A stretch of 64,000 bases of DNA from Pseudomonas putida (GCF_025905425.1 NZ_CP109603.1:4480501-4544500); one strand, 5' to 3'. Positions 38,943 through 48,718 are shown, numbered from the stretch's first letter. A program made the numbers and translations. Notes: generated by a model from the letters alone, not told the origin.

Positions 38943-39288
38943 GGAGCGGTACTCGTTTATCGAGGGTCTAGCCGACCAGCTGGAGTTGAGCCGCCAGGAA
39001 GTCATGTTGAAGCTACTTGAAAACGGCGTTGAAGCCGCGAAGACCGCGCTGAAGCTGGACGACGAGGAGCAGGAGGAGATCGACGCTGCGCCAGCTCGCT
39101 TCCACATGCTGAACACGAACCGTCGACACAGCAGCGAGGATCACGATCAGATGCTCAACGCAGGTGAAGCAGCAGCCTTTTATCACCCTTGGAAACTCAA
39201 CATCGACCGCATCCAGAAGGATGATGTTGTTTTCCTGTACGAAAACGGCAGTCAGAACTTGCTGGACCTGATCCAGGCGAACAGCTGA
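38935..39288 (+). CDS. Hypothetical protein
   Basis: A 117-residue protein. The N-terminal part (KERYSFIEGLADQLELSRQE) looks like a ribbon-helix-helix or HTH-type segment. The C-terminal part (WKLNIDRIQKDDVVFLYENG) resembles the start of an EVE/PUA-like fold, which would be incomplete here. AAGGA lies eight bases before ATG 38935. Followed by a good terminator. Function unknown; it may be the shortened survivor of a larger gene. Confidence 0.55.
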   Translation: MPKERYSFIEGLADQLELSRQEVMLKLLENGVEAAKTALKLDDEEQEEIDAAPARFHMLNTNRRHSSEDHDQMLNAGEAAAFYHPWKLNIDRIQKDDVVFLYENGSQNLLDLIQANS

Positions 39289-39307
39289 TCCTAGACCCGC
39301 TTCCACC

Positions 39308-39342
39308 AACGGGCCTTGCAAACGCAGCGGCCCGTTTTTTTT
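39308..39342 (+). terminator. Terminator
   Basis: Hairpin AACGGGCC / GGCCCGTT followed by a run of eight T. Confidence 0.88.
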
Positions 39343-39460
39343 GTCGTTTCATACCAGATTGAGCAAGGAGCCCTGGCACCAAGGCCTGTGATATCAGTAG
39401 GCCATCTTGTAAACTCCAGCGATCTCAACCGCCTCTGGAGCAGCAGAATGGAACTCACCT

Positions 39461-39975
39461 TTGAGAGCGGATCACGTCTGGGTAACTGACATCACTTACA
39501 TCCGCACTTATGAAGCATGGCTGTACTTGGCGGTAGTGCTGGATCTGTTTTCTCGCCACGAAATGGGTTGGTCAATGAAGCCAAGAATGTGCAGCGACCT
39601 GGCCATCGACGTGATGATGATGGCCATGTGGCGACGCAAGCCACAGCAGCAAGTGATGACTCACTCAGACCAAGGCAGTCAGTTCAGTAGCTCAAATTGG
39701 CATAGTTTCTTGAAGGCCAACAATTTAATCAAAAGCATGAGCCGGCGGGGAAACTGCCACGACGATGCCATAGCCAAGAGCTTTTTCCAGCTTTTGAAGC
39801 GGGAGCAAATCCGACGAAAAACCTACACAACACATGAAGAAGCCAGAAGTGATATTTTCGAATCGAGATATCCTATAACCTTAAACAACGAAACAGCAGT
39901 GCTATGCAACTGCCTCCAGTAGAGCATGAGAAACGCTTTTTCCTGAGCGTGGAGAGTGCCTACAAAGCAAGGGGC
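39461..39975 (+). pseudogene. IS3-family transposase (OrfB) remnant
   Basis: The rve integrase core is readable: VWVTDITYIRTYEAWLYLAV (first Asp), MTHSDQGSQFSS (second Asp), CHDDAIAKSFFQLLKREQIR (Glu). The N-terminal half is missing. After SDIF the frame is lost; the expected ending continues in another frame (YNLKQRNSSAMQLPPVEHEK, about 39872-39940), consistent with a deletion of about five bases near 39858. No OrfA or inverted ends are found. Confidence 0.85.
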
Positions 39976-40053
39976 AATTCAAACACACAGCACTCGCGAT
40001 ATAACATTAGCCCCAATTAAAAAATCAACTGACTACTGATAAGGAAATTAGAT

Positions 40054-40875
40054 ATGCGCAGGCTCTATTTTACCCTCTGCTTCACGTTGCTATGTTCCAT
40101 GGCTCATGCCGCTTTGCCGGCCGCGCCCTTGACAATTTCTGGGGCTCAAGAAGTGGCAAACGTGTTCAAGGATCGCTATGAAGATGACTTTAAATATGAT
40201 ATGTCCAGAGTTGCGCAGTCCGTATTCCCGACACCGGAACAGTCATATGTTTATGCTAAATACATGAACAAAGCGTTCGCAAAAGCTGGCTATAGCCTAG
40301 ACGAAACCCTATATGAATATTTTAAGTCTGGCGGCCCATCTGGTGGAACTGCAGGCAGTCCTAATATTTTATTCTCGCAAAAGCTAAATCTCACCGTATA
40401 TGCCAATGCCCTCAAAAATAATGCTATTGCCAATGCATTTATCAAGGCCAATGCTGTTTCTGAAAAAACAATAGCGTATGCGAAGGATGTTGCTACTGAT
40501 TTTCCAATTGCTAATGCTGATTATGTAATTGATGCAACCCCAGGGTACTCGATACCGGGCACCGAGGATTACAGCCGAGAAAATGGAAGGTTCATAGGTC
40601 AAGTCAAGATTGGCACTGGCCCCTGGAAAGATTGGTTGTACTTTGAATGGGAAGCACGAAGGGGGGAACAATATGGCATCGGCATTGCGCAGATTGCTGG
40701 CCTTTTCGATAATGAGGCCATAATCTTCAAAGCACTAACTGGAAAAAGGGTAAAAGTAGAAGGCATTTATTTTATAGCTAAAGGTCAAGTGATAGGGGAA
40801 CCTAACACCAGGAACATAGCCACCGACCCGCTAATTTTTGACCTCAGCCATGAGTTAATGTTTAAAACCCTTTAA
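40054..40875 (+). CDS. Exported protein of unknown function, AT-rich
   Basis: A 273-residue protein with a signal peptide (MRRLYFTLCFTLLCSMAHAA). The mature part begins LPAAPLTISGAQEVANVFKD and holds VIDATPGYSIPGTEDYSREN and KDWLYFEWEARRGEQYGIGI. No domain recognised. AAGGAAAT precedes ATG 40054. Base composition is far more AT-rich than the core genes, which suggests transfer. Probably an operon with the next gene (41-base gap). Confidence 0.7.
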   Translation: MRRLYFTLCFTLLCSMAHAALPAAPLTISGAQEVANVFKDRYEDDFKYDMSRVAQSVFPTPEQSYVYAKYMNKAFAKAGYSLDETLYEYFKSGGPSGGTAGSPNILFSQKLNLTVYANALKNNAIANAFIKANAVSEKTIAYAKDVATDFPIANADYVIDATPGYSIPGTEDYSRENGRFIGQVKIGTGPWKDWLYFEWEARRGEQYGIGIAQIAGLFDNEAIIFKALTGKRVKVEGIYFIAKGQVIGEPNTRNIATDPLIFDLSHELMFKTL

Positions 40876-40916
40876 CTTTTAATTACTCGACGTAAAATTT
40901 AGAAAAAGAAACCTCT

Positions 40917-41381
40917 ATGAAAATTTCAAAATATCTGTCCATTGCTGCAATCTCTAGTATCTCCACGTTCGCATTTTCTCAGCAATTTACCTACTTTTCA
41001 TATCAAGAAGGCGGATATGCCGGAAGAATGCTTGTTGCTAACGAACTAGCGCATGACACCACCGCACAGCCCATTGCCGTCCACATTCAGACTGTAGATA
41101 CAAGCACTCATCACGAATGTGATGTATGGGCCATGGAAAATACTGTAACCAGAATCACATCAAATGGTGAGATATCCACAACGATGCGAGTAGTAGATGA
41201 AAATAAAAAAGCCACTGGTGAAACTTTTGATGTAACACTTAAAAAGTCAACAGCGGAAATTACGTCGTCCTCGCCAAGTGAGTATTGCGGCGTATCGGCC
41301 ATGTTCTCCGGAAATTGGGCGCGCACTCAAGAAGAAGCTACCGGAGAAAATCAAGAGCAAGGTGAGCAAGATGCACTGTGA
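40917..41381 (+). CDS. Small exported protein, AT-rich
   Basis: A 154-residue protein with a signal peptide (MKISKYLSIAAISSISTFAFS) and two Cys (HHECDVWAME, SEYCGVSAMF) that may pair. It ends in an acidic Gln/Glu tail. Unknown function. Shares AT-rich composition with the gene before it and is followed by a strong terminator. Confidence 0.65.
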   Translation: MKISKYLSIAAISSISTFAFSQQFTYFSYQEGGYAGRMLVANELAHDTTAQPIAVHIQTVDTSTHHECDVWAMENTVTRITSNGEISTTMRVVDENKKATGETFDVTLKKSTAEITSSSPSEYCGVSAMFSGNWARTQEEATGENQEQGEQDAL

Positions 41382-41444
41382 GTGCAGGGAATTCTCCAAT
41401 ATTGAGAGCCTTTCTCTAGCGCCTCACTAATCAAAGAAGCTACC

Positions 41445-41478
41445 AAGCCCCGCTTGAGGTTCTCAAGCGGGGCTTTTT
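41445..41478 (+). terminator. Strong terminator
   Basis: Perfect 14-bp hairpin AAGCCCCGCTTGAG / CTCAAGCGGGGCTT followed by TTT. Confidence 0.92.
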
Positions 41479-41735
41479 GTACCTGGAGTATTACTTTAAC
41501 GATTACCTGTCCACTTACCGACTTGTAGTTATTTGGCAGTACCTCAGAGGCGTCCATCCTTAACCTGAAACAAGGACCTCCTTCACATTCCATAAAGTCT
41601 TCGACTCCATTCCTGAAGCTATGGGTCGGTGAGAAAGCGTGCCAAAGCTCCGTTGCCGAGTCGAAAGGTTACTCGGTAAATGCTGGATGCACTCTCGCCA
41701 TTCTGGCTGCTCTTCCCAGTCATTCTGCCCAAAAA

Positions 41736-41768
41736 AAGCCCCGCTAGATACTAATCTAAGCGAGGCTT
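41736..41768 (-). terminator. Possible original tRNA-Thr terminator
   Basis: Hairpin with one mismatch (AAGCCCCGCTAGA / TCTAAGCGAGGCTT) and a seven-base T-run on the minus strand. It lies beyond the leftmost tRNA-end copy, where the tRNA gene's own terminator would have been before the islands entered. Confidence 0.5.
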
Positions 41769-41858
41769 ATGGGTGCTAATGGTACTTTTCTTGCTGTCAG
41801 CCTGCTGTAACCGCAAACATCACCATGACCTAAAAACCGCTAAAGCCCTTGATTTAAC

Positions 41859-41872
41859 TGGTGCGGAGACAG
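41859..41872 (-). repeat. Left att copy (tRNA-Thr 3' end)
   Basis: TGGTGCGGAGACAG matches the 3' end of tRNA-Thr at 57266 apart from one missing C, and matches the middle copy at 48699 exactly over this length. Proposed left boundary of island A. Confidence 0.6.
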
Positions 41873-42130
41873 ACGGACGGTTGTTGGCCGTGAGGTCCCG
41901 GTTTTCGCGGGACTGGAATTTGGTGGATTTTTTGGCGTACCTCATAGGGTATCTATAAAAAGAATCAGCTAGTTATGGCTTTCAGTGGAATCGAATCGGG
42001 AATTGCGGAGGCTCCTCCCACCCACTTCAAATGTAAGCGATCCATAAACCCCACCCGTTGCATGAAGGGCGGGGAAATCAGGTATTCGAGCCGGGCACCT
42101 GCCCTGCTTGAGTCCTTAACCCGAACAACT

Positions 42131-42862
42131 GGTCAGCTATCCGGGAAGGTACTGCCCTTTCGCCGATTACTGACGGGAACTGCCGGCCTCGGTGCGCTGC
42201 TGTCCATCGCCGGCATGGTCCTGATGGTTCGCGCCATGAGTGGCGAACCGGACGTTACCGAACTGCGCCCTCACCTCGAGATGATGTTGCTCGAGGCGGA
42301 CGTCGGGATGGCCTGGGCCGTGCGGATGATAGCGCTGGCGGTCGCAGGCTTGGCGGTGATACCAAATTCACGTGCCCCTGGCATCAGCCTGGTGATCGCC
42401 GCCACGGCCGGCGGCATTGCCCTCGCCAGTCAGGCCTGGAGCGGGCATGGCGCCATGGATGAAGGCAATCGCCGTTACTGGCACTTCACGGCAGACATCC
42501 TGCACCTGCTGGTGGCGGGCGCCTGGCTTGGCACGTTGCTGGCGTTTGGATTGATGGCGCAAAACCGCGTGCTGCAATCCGAAGTGCATATTCGCTTGCT
42601 GGCTCGCGCCGTTAAACGATTCGAAGGGGTCGGTGCGCTGATCGTTGTGATCATCACTGTGACCGGGGTAGTGAACTACCTGTTCATCGTCGGGCCGCGG
42701 CTGGATGGCGCTCTGCTCAGCCACTACGGAATACTGCTGGCGCTCAAAGTGCTGCTGTTTGCCGGGATGATGGTACTGGCGGCGTTGAACCGTTTTCATC
42801 TTGGGCCATTGCTGGAGCGGTCGTTGCGAGAAAGCCAACATCACGTGGCGGCCCGTGCCCGG
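42131..42862 (+). pseudogene. CopD-type copper resistance protein remnant
   Basis: The frame from about 42131 to 42862 reads as several membrane helices of the CopD family (LTGTAGLGALLSIAGMVLMV, HFTADILHLLVAGAWLGTLL, RFEGVGALIVVIITVTGVVN, LKVLLFAGMMVLAALNRFHL). After RESQHHVAARARK the frame continues only as an antisense shadow of the lipoprotein gene, so the final helix is lost. The N-terminus also lacks a proper start and first helix. Confidence 0.75.
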
Positions 42863-42882
42863 AAGTGGAATGAGTCGTCTTC

Positions 42883-42910
42883 AGAGGGCGCTCCCACAGG
42901 AGCGCCCTTC
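42883..42910 (-). terminator. Terminator after the small lipoprotein gene
   Basis: Hairpin AGGGCGCTCC / GGAGCGCCCT with a short loop. Confidence 0.7.
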
Positions 42911-42928
42911 TTCATTGCCGACCGCGTA

Positions 42929-43150
42929 TCAGTCGCCGTGCAACAAACCGGAGCTGTACTCGCCAAAGCTATTGCCCAGCGCGCTGTCATGAAAATTCAT
43001 CCTGTTGGCGTTGCTGTTGGCAGGCCCTGGGCCAAAGCCGGACGGCTGCACGGAGTCGACCGAATAATCGCGAGGAGAACTCACACTCGAACAGGCGCTC
43101 AACAGCACGGCACCCGCGATCAACGAGACCTTGATCAGGTTTGCGATCAT
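42929..43150 (-). CDS. Small lipoprotein
   Basis: A 73-residue protein with a lipoprotein signal (MIANLIKVSLIAGAVLLSAC, lipobox LSAC at the cut) and a short Ser/Asn/Gly-rich mature part. ATG 43150 is preferred because the signal begins there. Unknown function, membrane-anchored; convergent with the CopD remnant. Confidence 0.65.
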   Translation of the reverse strand: MIANLIKVSLIAGAVLLSACSSVSSPRDYSVDSVQPSGFGPGPANSNANRMNFHDSALGNSFGEYSSGLLHGD

Positions 43151-43315
43151 CTTTTTATTCCTGTGGATTGAGGTGAGGAGGACGTGACATTCAGTTGCCA
43201 TCCTATGCCTCGCCCGTGCCGGACATCATGAAGTTTTGCGGAGCGACAGCGTTGGTTCAGGAACGCTGTGCGCCCGGTGATATCCGCCCCTTCCACAGAG
43301 CTGCGGCGACGACAA

Positions 43316-46300
43316 TCAGGCAATAATGTCTGCGTTGACGAGTGTCGTAACACCGACCAGGGAAATCTCGAATTCCGCCGCCGTGTCGGCATCGGTGCTG
43401 CCGAACAGGATGCCGCCAGCGAAGCGCACCTGCCCGGTCGCGTTAGCGCTGAAGGCGCTCGCCCCGATAAAACTGAAAGCTTCATTGATGGCGGTGGCCA
43501 CGTTCGCGTCCAGGGTCGACAGGTCGATTTTGTCGCCCTCGGCGGTTTTGAAATCCCCGATCACATCGCGCAATGTGCCCAGGCCCATTTCACTCAAGGC
43601 ATCGAAGTCGAAACGATCGGCTCCGACACCGCCATTGAGCTGGTCAACACCCACCCCGCCTATCAGCAGGTCATTACCGGCACCGCCGTTGAGGACATCA
43701 TTGCCCGCGCCCCCCGTGAGGGTGTTGGCGGCCGCATTGCCGGTCAGGGTGTCGTTGAAGTTGCTGCCGGTCAGGTTCTCGAAGGACAGCAGCGTATCGC
43801 TGCCTGAGCCACCCGTGGCCTGAGCGGTGGTCACAGCCAGACTGGCCACCACCGCACTCGTGGCAAAGGCATAGGACGCGGTGTCGATGCCGTCGCCGCC
43901 ATTGAGGATATTGTTGCCGGTCCCGGCAAACAGCGTGTTGTTCAAGGTATTGCCGGTGCCGTTGGCTGCCGTGGTTGCCAGCAGCCGCAGGTTCTCCACG
44001 TTGGCGCCCAGCGTATAACCGGCCAGGGAGCTGTAGACAGCATCCGTGCCGCCGGTGGCGGCGACCGCATTGGTTTCACTGACCACATCGCTGACGCTAT
44101 TGACGATGTAGATGTCCGAACCGTCGCCCCCCTCCATGGTGTCACTGCCGGCACCACCATCGAGGGTGTCATTGCCGGCACCGCCATTGAGGACATCGTT
44201 GCCCGCGCCCCCGCTGAGGGTATTGGCGGCGGCATTGCCGGTCAGTGTGTCGTTGAAGTTACTGCCGGTCAGGCTTTCGAAACCCAGCAGCGTATCGCTG
44301 CCTGAACCACCCGTGGCCTGGGCGGTGGTGACAGCCAGACTGGCCACCACTGCACTGGCGGCAAAGGCATAGGACGCCGTATCGATACCGTCGCCGCCAT
44401 TGAGGATATTGTTGCCGGCCCCGGCAAAGATGGTGTTGTTCAAGGCATTGCCGGTACCGTTGGCGGCCGTGGTTGCCAACAGGCGCAGGTTTTCCACATT
44501 GGCGCCAAGGATGTAACCACCCAGGGAGCTGTAGACAGCATCCGTACCGCCGGTGGCGACGACCGCATTGGTTTCACTGACCACATCGCTGACGCTATTG
44601 ACGATGTAGATGTCCGAACCGTCGCCCCCCTCCATGGTGTCATTGCCGGCACCACCATCGAGGGTGTCATTGCCGGCACCGCCATTGAGGACATCGTTGC
44701 CCGCGCCCCCGCTGAGGGTATTGGCGGCGGCATTGCCGGTCAGGGTGTCGTTGAAGTTACTGCCGGTCAGGCTTTCGAAACCCAGCAGCGTATCGCTGCC
44801 TGAACCACCCGTGGCCTGGGCGGTGGTGACAGCCAGACTGGCCACCACTGCACTGGCGGCAAAGGCATAGGACGCCGTATCGATACCGTCGCCGCCATTG
44901 AGGATATTGTTGCCGGCCCCGGCAAAGATGGTGTTGTTCAAGGCATTGCCGGTACCGTTGGCGGCCGTGGTTGCCAACAGGCGCAGGTTCTCCACATTGG
45001 CGCCAAGGATGTAACCACCCAGGGAGCTGTAGACAGCATCCGTACCGCCGGTGGCGTCGACCGCATTGGTTTCACTGACCACATCGCTGACGCTATTGAC
45101 GATGTAGATGTCCGAACCGTCGCCCCCCTCCATGGTGTCATTGCCGGCACCACCATCGAGGGTGTCATTGCCGGCACCGCCATTGAGGACATCGTTGCCC
45201 GCGCCCCCGCTGAGGGTATTGGCGGCGGCATTGCCGGTCAGGGTGTCGTTGAAGTTACTGCCGGTCAGGCTTTCGAAACCCAGCAGCGTATCGCTGCCTG
45301 AACCACCCGTGGCCTGGGCGGTGGTGACAGCCAGACTGGCCACCACTGCACTGGCGGCAAAGGCATAGGACGCCGTATCGATACCGTCGCCGCCATTGAG
45401 GATATTGTTGCCGGCCCCGGCAAAGATGGTGTTGTTCAAGGTATTGCCGGTACCGTTGGCGGCCGTGGTTGCCAGCAGCCGCAGGTTTTCCACGTTGGCG
45501 CCAAGGACGTGGTTCGCCAGGGTGCTGTTGACCGTATCGATACCACCGGTAGCAGCAACGGCATTGGTTTCGCTGACGACATCGAACAGGTTATCGACGA
45601 AGTAGGTGTCCGAGCCGTCACCGCCAGTCATCCTGTCTCTGCCAGCACCACCATTGAGGGTGTCGTTGCCGGCATCGCCGTTGAGATGGTCGTTTGCGCT
45701 GCCGCCCGTGAGGGTGTCGTCACCCGCGCCGGCATCGATGACGACGCTTCCGACACCCGCCCAGGTCAGCACGTTGGCCGCGGCATCGCCCGCCAGGCCG
45801 GTGAGTTTATTGCCGTTTGCATCGAACCGCTGGAAGTAAGTACCTTCACCTGCCCCGTCCTGGCCGGTGGACTCCCAGACAACCACATAACCACCATCGG
45901 CCAGAGTGGTCACCCGCGTGATGACCTGGTCGCCCACTACCGTCGTATTGACACGGGTTTCCGCACCGACCGGAGCGCCGCTGGCATTCAGACGCTGGGT
46001 GAAGACACCGGAAGCATCACCCGGACCGTTACCCACCCAGGTGACCAGGTAGCCACCATCGAACATGGCCGAAACATGAGGCTCCGACTGATCACCGGCG
46101 ATAGTCGTGTTGACCCGGGTCTGCACACCCACCTTGGTACCGGCGGAGTTATAGAGCTGGGCAAATACGTCTATCTGGCCCGGGCCGTTGATGGTTTCAG
46201 GGTAAGACTCCCAGACGACCAGGTAATTGCCGTTGGCCTGCACCGCGACCATATGCTCGGTCTGGGTATCCACTGACGGTGTATTGACCAGGGTTTCCGA

Positions 46301-46960
46301 ACCCACCTTGGCGCCCGCCGAGTTAAAGCGCTGGGTGATGATGCCATAGTCATCACCCGGGCCATTCCCTTCCCACACCGCCAGGTAACCACCGTCGGGA
46401 ACACCAAAAATCTGCGGAAAATCCTGCGCCCCCAGGGTAGTGGTGTTGACGTGAACTTCCCCACCGACCTTGACCCCGCTGGCATTGAAGCGCTGCAGAA
46501 AAGACCCGAAGTTGCCACTGGCTTCCTCGGCCCCCCATGCCACCACATAACCACCGTCGGCCAGGGCAGTAATTTCAGGGGAATCGCGCAAACCCGCCAG
46601 GGTTGTATTGACAACAGTTTCGCCGCCGAGCCTGGTGCCGTTGGCGTTGTACTGCTGAGTAAAAATGCATTGCTGCCCCCCGGTATTGAGACCGGACCAG
46701 GTCACAACGTAGCCGCCGTTAAGCAGCCCGACCACCGAAGGCTGAAACTGCTCGCCCGCAAGCGTGGTATTGACCAGCGTCTCGCCCCCCACCTTGGCAC
46801 CGCTGGCGTTATAGCGCTGGGTAAATATTCCAGTGGTCTCGCCAAGACCATTGCCCTGCCAGACGATGACAAAACCACCGTCGATCAACCCATAGATATT
46901 CGGATCCTCCTGATTGCCTGCAGTCGTGGTGTTAATCAGAGTTTCACCAAAATTTGGCAT
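43316..46960 (-). CDS. Large RTX repeat protein
   Basis: A 1,214-residue Ca-binding, probably type I-secreted protein. The N-terminal roughly 400 residues are about eight repeats of about 50 residues (GGYVVTWSG..., FTQRYNASGAKVGGETLVNT) like a beta-propeller. Then come RTX nonapeptides (GGAGNDTLDGGAGNDTMEGG) in four larger modules alternating with YIVNSVSDVVSETNAV and NVENLRLLATTAANGTGN units. The C-terminus is of serralysin-C type (DRFDFDALSEMGLGTLRDVI) and ends in ADIIA, a typical uncleaved secretion signal. No enzymatic domain is visible, so an adhesin or surface role is likelier. No type I transporter is in the window. Start MPNFGETLIN at 46960. Confidence 0.85.
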   Translation of the reverse strand: MPNFGETLINTTTAGNQEDPNIYGLIDGGFVIVWQGNGLGETTGIFTQRYNASGAKVGGETLVNTTLAGEQFQPSVVGLLNGGYVVTWSGLNTGGQQCIFTQQYNANGTRLGGETVVNTTLAGLRDSPEITALADGGYVVAWGAEEASGNFGSFLQRFNASGVKVGGEVHVNTTTLGAQDFPQIFGVPDGGYLAVWEGNGPGDDYGIITQRFNSAGAKVGSETLVNTPSVDTQTEHMVAVQANGNYLVVWESYPETINGPGQIDVFAQLYNSAGTKVGVQTRVNTTIAGDQSEPHVSAMFDGGYLVTWVGNGPGDASGVFTQRLNASGAPVGAETRVNTTVVGDQVITRVTTLADGGYVVVWESTGQDGAGEGTYFQRFDANGNKLTGLAGDAAANVLTWAGVGSVVIDAGAGDDTLTGGSANDHLNGDAGNDTLNGGAGRDRMTGGDGSDTYFVDNLFDVVSETNAVAATGGIDTVNSTLANHVLGANVENLRLLATTAANGTGNTLNNTIFAGAGNNILNGGDGIDTASYAFAASAVVASLAVTTAQATGGSGSDTLLGFESLTGSNFNDTLTGNAAANTLSGGAGNDVLNGGAGNDTLDGGAGNDTMEGGDGSDIYIVNSVSDVVSETNAVDATGGTDAVYSSLGGYILGANVENLRLLATTAANGTGNALNNTIFAGAGNNILNGGDGIDTASYAFAASAVVASLAVTTAQATGGSGSDTLLGFESLTGSNFNDTLTGNAAANTLSGGAGNDVLNGGAGNDTLDGGAGNDTMEGGDGSDIYIVNSVSDVVSETNAVVATGGTDAVYSSLGGYILGANVENLRLLATTAANGTGNALNNTIFAGAGNNILNGGDGIDTASYAFAASAVVASLAVTTAQATGGSGSDTLLGFESLTGSNFNDTLTGNAAANTLSGGAGNDVLNGGAGNDTLDGGAGSDTMEGGDGSDIYIVNSVSDVVSETNAVAATGGTDAVYSSLAGYTLGANVENLRLLATTAANGTGNTLNNTLFAGTGNNILNGGDGIDTASYAFATSAVVASLAVTTAQATGGSGSDTLLSFENLTGSNFNDTLTGNAAANTLTGGAGNDVLNGGAGNDLLIGGVGVDQLNGGVGADRFDFDALSEMGLGTLRDVIGDFKTAEGDKIDLSTLDANVATAINEAFSFIGASAFSANATGQVRFAGGILFGSTDADTAAEFEISLVGVTTLVNADIIA
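43942..45435 (-). repeat. Three 498-bp tandem coding repeats
   Basis: Units at 43942, 44440 and 44938 repeat with a 498-bp (166-residue) period inside the RTX gene. The last two differ at only a few bases over long stretches, showing recent duplication or gene conversion; the outer copies are more diverged. Confidence 0.9.
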
Positions 46961-47145
46961 GACACAGTCCTTCTGCAAGATGACGAGAGACCGGGAGACT
47001 TGTGAGTCTGAGAATATCTGCGCGCCATCAAAACGCTAGCTCGTCCGTCGGATGAGTGGCCGGTTGATTGGCGATTCGGGGAAACAGGAATTGGTAGCGG
47101 TGTATTCCGGTAAGGCATCCTTGTCGAGGTTGACTTGCAACGGCG

Positions 47146-47174
47146 GCTTTGCAGCCCTGTTTGGATGGACCCGC
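47146..47174. repeat. 29-nt repeat downstream of integrase A
   Basis: GCTTTGCAGCCCTGTTTGGA and the next nine bases are identical to 55716-55744, which lies at the same place after integrase B. Confidence 0.85.
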
Positions 47175-47206
47175 GTGAAAGAGCAGCCAGCGCCGATCTT
47201 GCAGGC

Positions 47207-48534
47207 TTACCCGCGATTGAATGCGCCATGGCCATTTGGCAAGGCCGTGACGTTGTCGCCTACCGGATGGGCAAACTCATGCGGAGTGACATGGCCCGAT
47301 CTGTTGGCATCGATGTAGTTACTCCACCACGCCATTATCAACCGACGCTGCTCCAGAAATTGGGCCTTGTGGATGTAAGCGGCGCGCACGCGGTTACGCT
47401 CCTGATGACTCATCTGCCGTTCAATTGCCGCGTCCGTCCACAGCCCTGATTCGAGCAAGGCACTACAAGCCATGGTCCTGAAACCATGCCCGCAGACGTC
47501 CTTAGTGGTGTCGTACCCCATATTGCGCAGTACCTGGTTAACCGTATTCTCCGACAAGGGCTTCCAGTACCTGTGATCACCGGGCAATACGAGTTCAGAG
47601 AAGCGATTCAAGCTGCGCAGCTGTTCAAGGATCTCGATGACTTGAGGCGACAGAGGCACTATCTGAATGTCCCCACTCATCTTGGTCCCGCGCGTGGAAT
47701 AGCGGACACCCTCAATCGGCTTACGAGTATCGGAGATCTCCCACATCGCCCGTTGCAGGTCGAATTCATCCCATCGGGCAAAGCGCAGTTCGCTGGAGCG
47801 CACGAACACATGCAGCGTAAGCAGCACTGCGAGCCGGGTCAGCTCGCGACCGGTGTAGTTGTCGATTCGGCTCAACAACTCAGGAAGGCGGTTCAGCGAG
47901 AGTGCAGGACGATGCACGGTGCGCGGCGCTTGAATCGAGCCGGCCAGATCGAGCGCCGGGTTTTGAGTGATCTGTCGCGCCCGCTTCGCGCCCCGCATGA
48001 TCGTCGATAGATAGTTCTGCACACGCAAGGCGACATCAATGGTGCCGCGATCCTTGATTCGCTGAGTGACCTCAAGGAGATCATGGGTGTCGAGTTCAGC
48101 GATAGGCCGCTGACCAATCAGTGGAAATACATGGGTGCGCAACCTACTCAGGACCGTTTTCGCGTGCCCCTCAGTCCAGCGCCGGGACATTTCGACGTGC
48201 CACTCCAAAGCGACGGTTTCAAAGAGAAGACTCGCCCGCTGGGCAGCAATCTTGGCCTTCTGCTTTTCTTCCATCGGATCAAGGTTGTCGAGCAACAGAG
48301 CCTTGGCTTCATCGCGCTTGGTTCTCGCGACAGCCAACGAAACGATGGGGTACTTGCCGATGATCAGCGTGCCTTCCTTGCCGTTGGGTTTGAAATACCG
48401 CAGCCGCCAGGTCTTCGAGCCACTGGGCGTGACGTACAAGTACATGCCCCGCCATCGAACAATTTGTAGGCGCGATCACGCAGTTTGGCCGTACGGCATT
48501 TGAGGTCGCTGAGCGGAATGGCTAGACGTGGCAT
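47207..48534 (-). pseudogene. P4-type tyrosine integrase, frameshifted
   Basis: DUF4102-type integrase. The start MPRLAIPLSDLKCRTAKLRD at 48534 is in one frame up to KLFDGG; the rest (MYLYVTPSGSKTWRLRYF...) is in another frame from about 48445. One G missing from a G-run (GGCGGGGCATG) explains the shift. The catalytic domain is otherwise full: LHVFVRSSELRFARW (first Arg), HGFRTMACSALLESG (His, Arg), SHQERNRVRAAYIHKAQFLE (Tyr). It would have inserted island A at tRNA-Thr. Confidence 0.85.
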
Positions 48535-48630
48535 AGGGGTACGTTCTCCATTCAGGAAAGACGCTGTACCCCAAAAATACCCCCGTTTATTGGGGATTTT
48601 ATTGGTTCCCGACGGAGGGTCGTGGAAACG

Positions 48631-48655
48631 AAAAACCGGCCAGAAGGCCGGTTTA
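48631..48655 (-). terminator. Terminator between the middle att copy and integrase A
   Basis: Hairpin AAACCGGCC / GGCCGGTTT with a T-run on the minus strand. It occupies the same place as the hairpin after tRNA-Thr. Confidence 0.75.
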
Positions 48656-48698
48656 GAGGGCTTCCAAAGCATTTAGCGGAATGCAGTGGAGCTGGATG

Positions 48699-48718
48699 TG
48701 GTGCGGAGACAGGAATCG
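48699..48718 (-). repeat. Middle att copy (tRNA-Thr 3' end)
   Basis: TGGTGCGGAGACAGGAATCG matches the tRNA-Thr 3' end at 57266 apart from one missing C. It marks the junction of islands A and B. Confidence 0.75.

Larger units (their letters stand above)
41479..42130. other. Mostly non-coding stretch containing an att copy
   Basis: I see no supported gene. A minus frame 41351-41593 has a protein-like stretch (RMDASEVLPNNYKSVSGQVI) but overlaps the strong terminator and lacks a clear ribosome site. The stretch also holds a terminator-like hairpin at 41736-41768 and the tRNA-end copy at 41859. Confidence 0.5.

Noticed and set aside
41351..41593. Minus-strand 80-codon frame
   Set aside because: Overlaps the strong terminator at 41445-41478 and the end of an opposite gene; coding not supported, although part looks protein-like.
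43942..45435. 498-bp repeats as a mobile element
   Set aside because: They are in-frame RTX modules within one gene, without ends or transposase.
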